NCBI GenBank assembly: GCA_000955785.1 | Contig: JYOD01000108.1 | Location: 1 to 43,199, forward strand | Direction: 5' to 3' | DNA: 43,199 nt | DNA from: Burkholderiaceae bacterium 16 | GTDB taxonomy: Bacteria > Pseudomonadota > Gammaproteobacteria > Burkholderiales > Burkholderiaceae | Shown here: positions 41,989-43,199 of the stretch, piece by piece | How positions within the stretch are numbered: position 1 is the stretch's first letter | Layout: the number at the start of each line of letters is the position of its first letter | Translations under genes and position numbers: made by a program | The notes under the pieces: generated by a model | What the model was told of the DNA's origin: nothing | Databases searched by the model: none | Seen by the model: only the letters and a program-made list of their open reading frames with translations

Positions 41989-42010
41989 GTTGCATTGCAA
42001 AAATTGCAAC
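41989..42010. promoter_or_regulatory. Operator-like TTGCAA repeats upstream of the candidate short RNA
   Basis: TTGCAA-AAA-TTGCAA (41995-42009) is a perfect palindrome, itself flanked by GTTGCA (41989-41994) that pairs with TGCAAC at the other end. It ends 10 bases before the -35 element, the usual place of an activator site. Confidence 0.5.
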
Positions 42011-42019
42011 GACAGACTA

Positions 42020-42048
42020 TTGGATGCTGTGATGTTAGGGTTTATACT
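42020..42048 (+). promoter_or_regulatory. Sigma-70-type promoter TTGGAT-17-TATACT
   Basis: -35 TTGGAT (42020-42025), spacer of exactly 17 bases, -10 TATACT (42043-42048). The predicted start is near 42055, and the T-tract of an intrinsic terminator follows within about 50 bases with no gene between. Confidence 0.65.
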
Positions 42049-42054
42049 GATCCC

Positions 42055-42109
42055 TGTCTCCTCCTTGTCTCCGACATGGATTCAACCCGCCTTCGTGGCG
42101 GGTTTTTTT
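42055..42109 (+). ncRNA. Candidate short RNA (about 55 nt) with anti-Shine-Dalgarno motif
   Basis: A strong promoter and a strong terminator frame a transcript of about 55 nt. Its unpaired 5' part carries TCTCCTCCTTGTCTCC, where CTCCTCCTT is complementary to Shine-Dalgarno sequences (AAGGAGG). The 3' part is the terminator hairpin. Small RNAs with exposed CU-rich loops that bind ribosome binding sites are known in alpha- and betaproteobacteria. The gene lies next to a ProQ-like RNA chaperone gene, but read in the opposite direction. It could also be a short leader for something not recognised. Confidence 0.5.
42084..42109 (+). terminator. Strong intrinsic terminator
   Basis: AACCCGCC and GGCGGGTT pair perfectly (8 bp) around TTCGT and are followed by an uninterrupted run of T. 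It ends rightward transcription. Confidence 0.85.
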
Positions 42110-42386
42110 CTTTGTGCGCCGAGCATGCGCAACGGCTTGGGGGTAAGAACCGGATGGTGGTGAAGGACTAGGATGCCCAAAGCGCCACCCAATGAGGCCA
42201 AAATGCCTTGGAGGCGCTGGCGTGTTGACGCGGGAGCATCGTCGACGGCCTTGCATCGAACCACGGAGCTCCGCGAGCAGTCATTATTTATCGTGGTGGC
42301 GCTTGCGAGCGCAGGCATGCGATGCCGGGTCGCGCTTCGTCGGCGCACGAACCCCGCGCCGACGACTCGGCATCCTCATCATTCAT
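42110..42386. other. Stretch without a recognisable gene
   Basis: Between the terminator and the 3' end of the ProQ-like gene no credible frame was seen. It contains a GC-rich imperfect repeat (GGTCGCGCTTCGTCGGCGC) but no clear structure. Confidence 0.3.
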
Positions 42387-42872
42387 TCAGTTGGGCCTCG
42401 GCGCAGTCGCTGGCTGAGACAACGCGCGCGCCACACGACGGGCTTGCAGTTGCTGCGCCCGGTTTGCATCGGCCTTTGAAACCTGTCCCACCTCCCGCCC
42501 CGCCAGATCCACGCGTGCGGCACCTTCCACCAGGCAGGTCCAGTAGCGGGTGCCGCGGCACCAGGTCCGGATCGCGTCGCGCAATACCGGCTCGGTCAGG
42601 CCAAGTTCCCGCGCCTGCTGGACGAGATCCTCGAAGATGCCGACCTTGAGCGGTACCTTGGGCGCAGGATTCTTCGGAAAGATTGCCGGGAAGCGCTTTT
42701 GCAGCTTCGCGATGGCCTGCAGCACCGGATCGACGGGCTTAGCGGGCTCATTAACGGGATTCGCTGGCCGGGCCGAAGCCTTCGGGGGTGCGCGACGGGT
42801 CTTCGCCAGTGGCGCGGCCTTGGCTTGCTTCGCCAGTTGTTCCTTCAATGCCGCCAGTTGTTCGAAGCCCAT
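42387..42872 (-). CDS. proQ: ProQ/FinO-domain RNA-binding protein
   Basis: 161 residues from ATG 42872. A helical N-terminus (GFEQLAALKEQLAKQAKAAP) and a Pro/Ala/Lys-rich linker precede the FinO/ProQ domain (about 65-130): LQKRFPAIFPKNPAPKVPLK, VGIFEDLVQQARELGLTEPV, LRDAIRTWCRGTRYWTCLVE and ARVDLAGREVGQVSKADANR. These are the conserved segments of the family, including the basic patch and the Arg/Tyr pair. FinO/ProQ proteins bind structured small RNAs and mRNA 3' hairpins, often terminators. Accessory copies are common on plasmids and islands. Whether it serves the nearby candidate RNA is untested. Confidence 0.88.
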   Translation of the reverse strand: MGFEQLAALKEQLAKQAKAAPLAKTRRAPPKASARPANPVNEPAKPVDPVLQAIAKLQKRFPAIFPKNPAPKVPLKVGIFEDLVQQARELGLTEPVLRDAIRTWCRGTRYWTCLVEGAARVDLAGREVGQVSKADANRAQQLQARRVARALSQPATAPRPN

Positions 42873-42986
42873 CGTGCCCAGCCATTAAAAAACGTCGTGC
42901 GATTGTAGCAGTCCCTCGCGATTCGCCTCGCCGCCCACGCCGCGGCATTGGCCGAATCAGGCATCCTGGCCAGGGCGGGGCGTCCG

Positions 42987-43199
42987 TCACGTTTCGCGCG
43001 TCCACCCGATCCGGTGCCGTTCCTGCGTGGCCTCATGCCGCGCATCGTCTTCGGTGTGCAGGTAGGCGCTGGTGGTCGAGATGGTCGCATGCCCAAAATT
43101 GTCCCGCACGAACCGCAGGTCCACCTGCTGGTCGGTCATGTGCGACCCCGCGGTATGTCGCTTATCTACCCAGCGATATAAGGCAGAGGGTTTTTTGGT
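42987..43199 (-). CDS. Tyrosine recombinase/integrase, C-terminal part (runs off the edge)
   Basis: The leftward frame ending at TGA 42987-42989 reads KRHTAGSHMTDQQVDLRFVR, DNFGHATISTTSAYLHTEDD, ARHEATQERHRIGWTRET. It has the catalytic R in R-H-T, the FGHATISTT segment with catalytic His and the nucleophile Tyr in AYLH. Before RHTAGSH the sequence is LYRWVDK, whereas related integrases have a longer stretch with HWL directly before RHTAGSH. An internal deletion of about 20 residues is therefore possible. The N-terminus lies beyond the window. It probably moved, or once moved, the island. Confidence 0.8.
   Translation of the reverse strand, partial: TKKPSALYRWVDKRHTAGSHMTDQQVDLRFVRDNFGHATISTTSAYLHTEDDARHEATQERHRIGWTRET

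Noticed and set aside
41867..42163. 98-codon open frame containing two CxxC-like Cys and hydrophobic stretches
   Set aside because: It runs through the -35/-10 promoter and the intrinsic terminator and has no RBS; the regulatory reading explains the sequence better.
1..43199. tRNA or rRNA genes, or an integration site in a tRNA
   Set aside because: No cloverleaf with a TTC-loop pattern or rRNA core sequence was recognised by eye in the intergenic regions; a covariance-model scan would be decisive.

Overview
The window is GC-rich DNA from a betaproteobacterium, most likely a Burkholderiales member of the Cupriavidus/Ralstonia type. This rests on gene content: three orphan Bug (TctC-like) periplasmic receptors, a Burkholderiales-type general porin, PagL-like lipid A deacylases, a short H-NS protein of the GRGRAPAWL type and a FinO/ProQ-domain protein. 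It reads as an accessory region: catabolic operons and many transcription factors, broken genes and IS debris, and an integrase fragment at the right edge.

Layout. 0-2.6 kb: the start of a gene running off the left edge, decayed DNA with a LysR tail, and a two-domain VOC protein with an extradiol dioxygenase metal triad. 2.7-4.4 kb: pirin and an isochorismatase-family hydrolase. 4.9-8.1 kb: pagL-like gene, FadR-type regulator, truncated second pagL copy, TetR regulator with a perfect 15-bp palindrome, and a small secreted protein with internal repeats. 8.2-11.2 kb: a secreted hypothetical and two damaged genes (MDR oxidoreductase without a good start; frameshifted ankyrin gene). 11.4-21.8 kb, minus strand: a porin and two catabolic transcription units. 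The first holds an acyl-CoA ligase, citryl-CoA-lyase-like protein, two YCII proteins, maleylacetate reductase, a 3-hydroxyisobutyrate-dehydrogenase-like enzyme and a GMC oxidoreductase, with five four-base ATGA overlaps. The second holds an amidohydrolase and an intradiol (hydroxyquinol-type) dioxygenase. A divergent HutC-type GntR regulator lies at 21.9 kb; a near-palindrome AACGTTCGAATGTT occurs in front of both units. 22.6-23.2 kb: remains of a zinc-ribbon/adenylate cyclase gene. 23.6-34.7 kb: a second catabolic region with an SDR, an NDP-forming acyl-CoA synthetase, three Bug receptors, two paralogous MBL-fold proteins of the alkylsulfatase type with an altered metal motif, an epoxide-hydrolase-like enzyme and an IclR regulator. 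Palindromes of the form TTTCGATATGCGAAA occur in pairs in three of its promoter regions. 34.7-43.2 kb: island backbone with short repeats, small hypotheticals, H-NS, a UPF0149/SEC-C protein, an IS3-type transposase scrap, a divergent pair of an XPB-N-like protein and a RecD2 helicase, a candidate short RNA, a ProQ-like protein and an integrase C-terminus.

How it may work together (inference): the 12.8-21.8 kb units would open hydroxyquinol or a substituted hydroxyquinol to maleylacetate and reduce it to 3-oxoadipate. The YCII proteins may act like TftG-type dehydrochlorinases, while the amidohydrolase, GMC enzyme, CoA ligase and lyase-like enzyme process upstream or side-chain parts of an unknown substrate. 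The IclR-linked region would import a carboxylate through Bug receptors, activate it with CoA and process it with the MBL and hydrolase enzymes. No ring monooxygenase and no TctA/TctB membrane subunits are present, so neither route is complete here.
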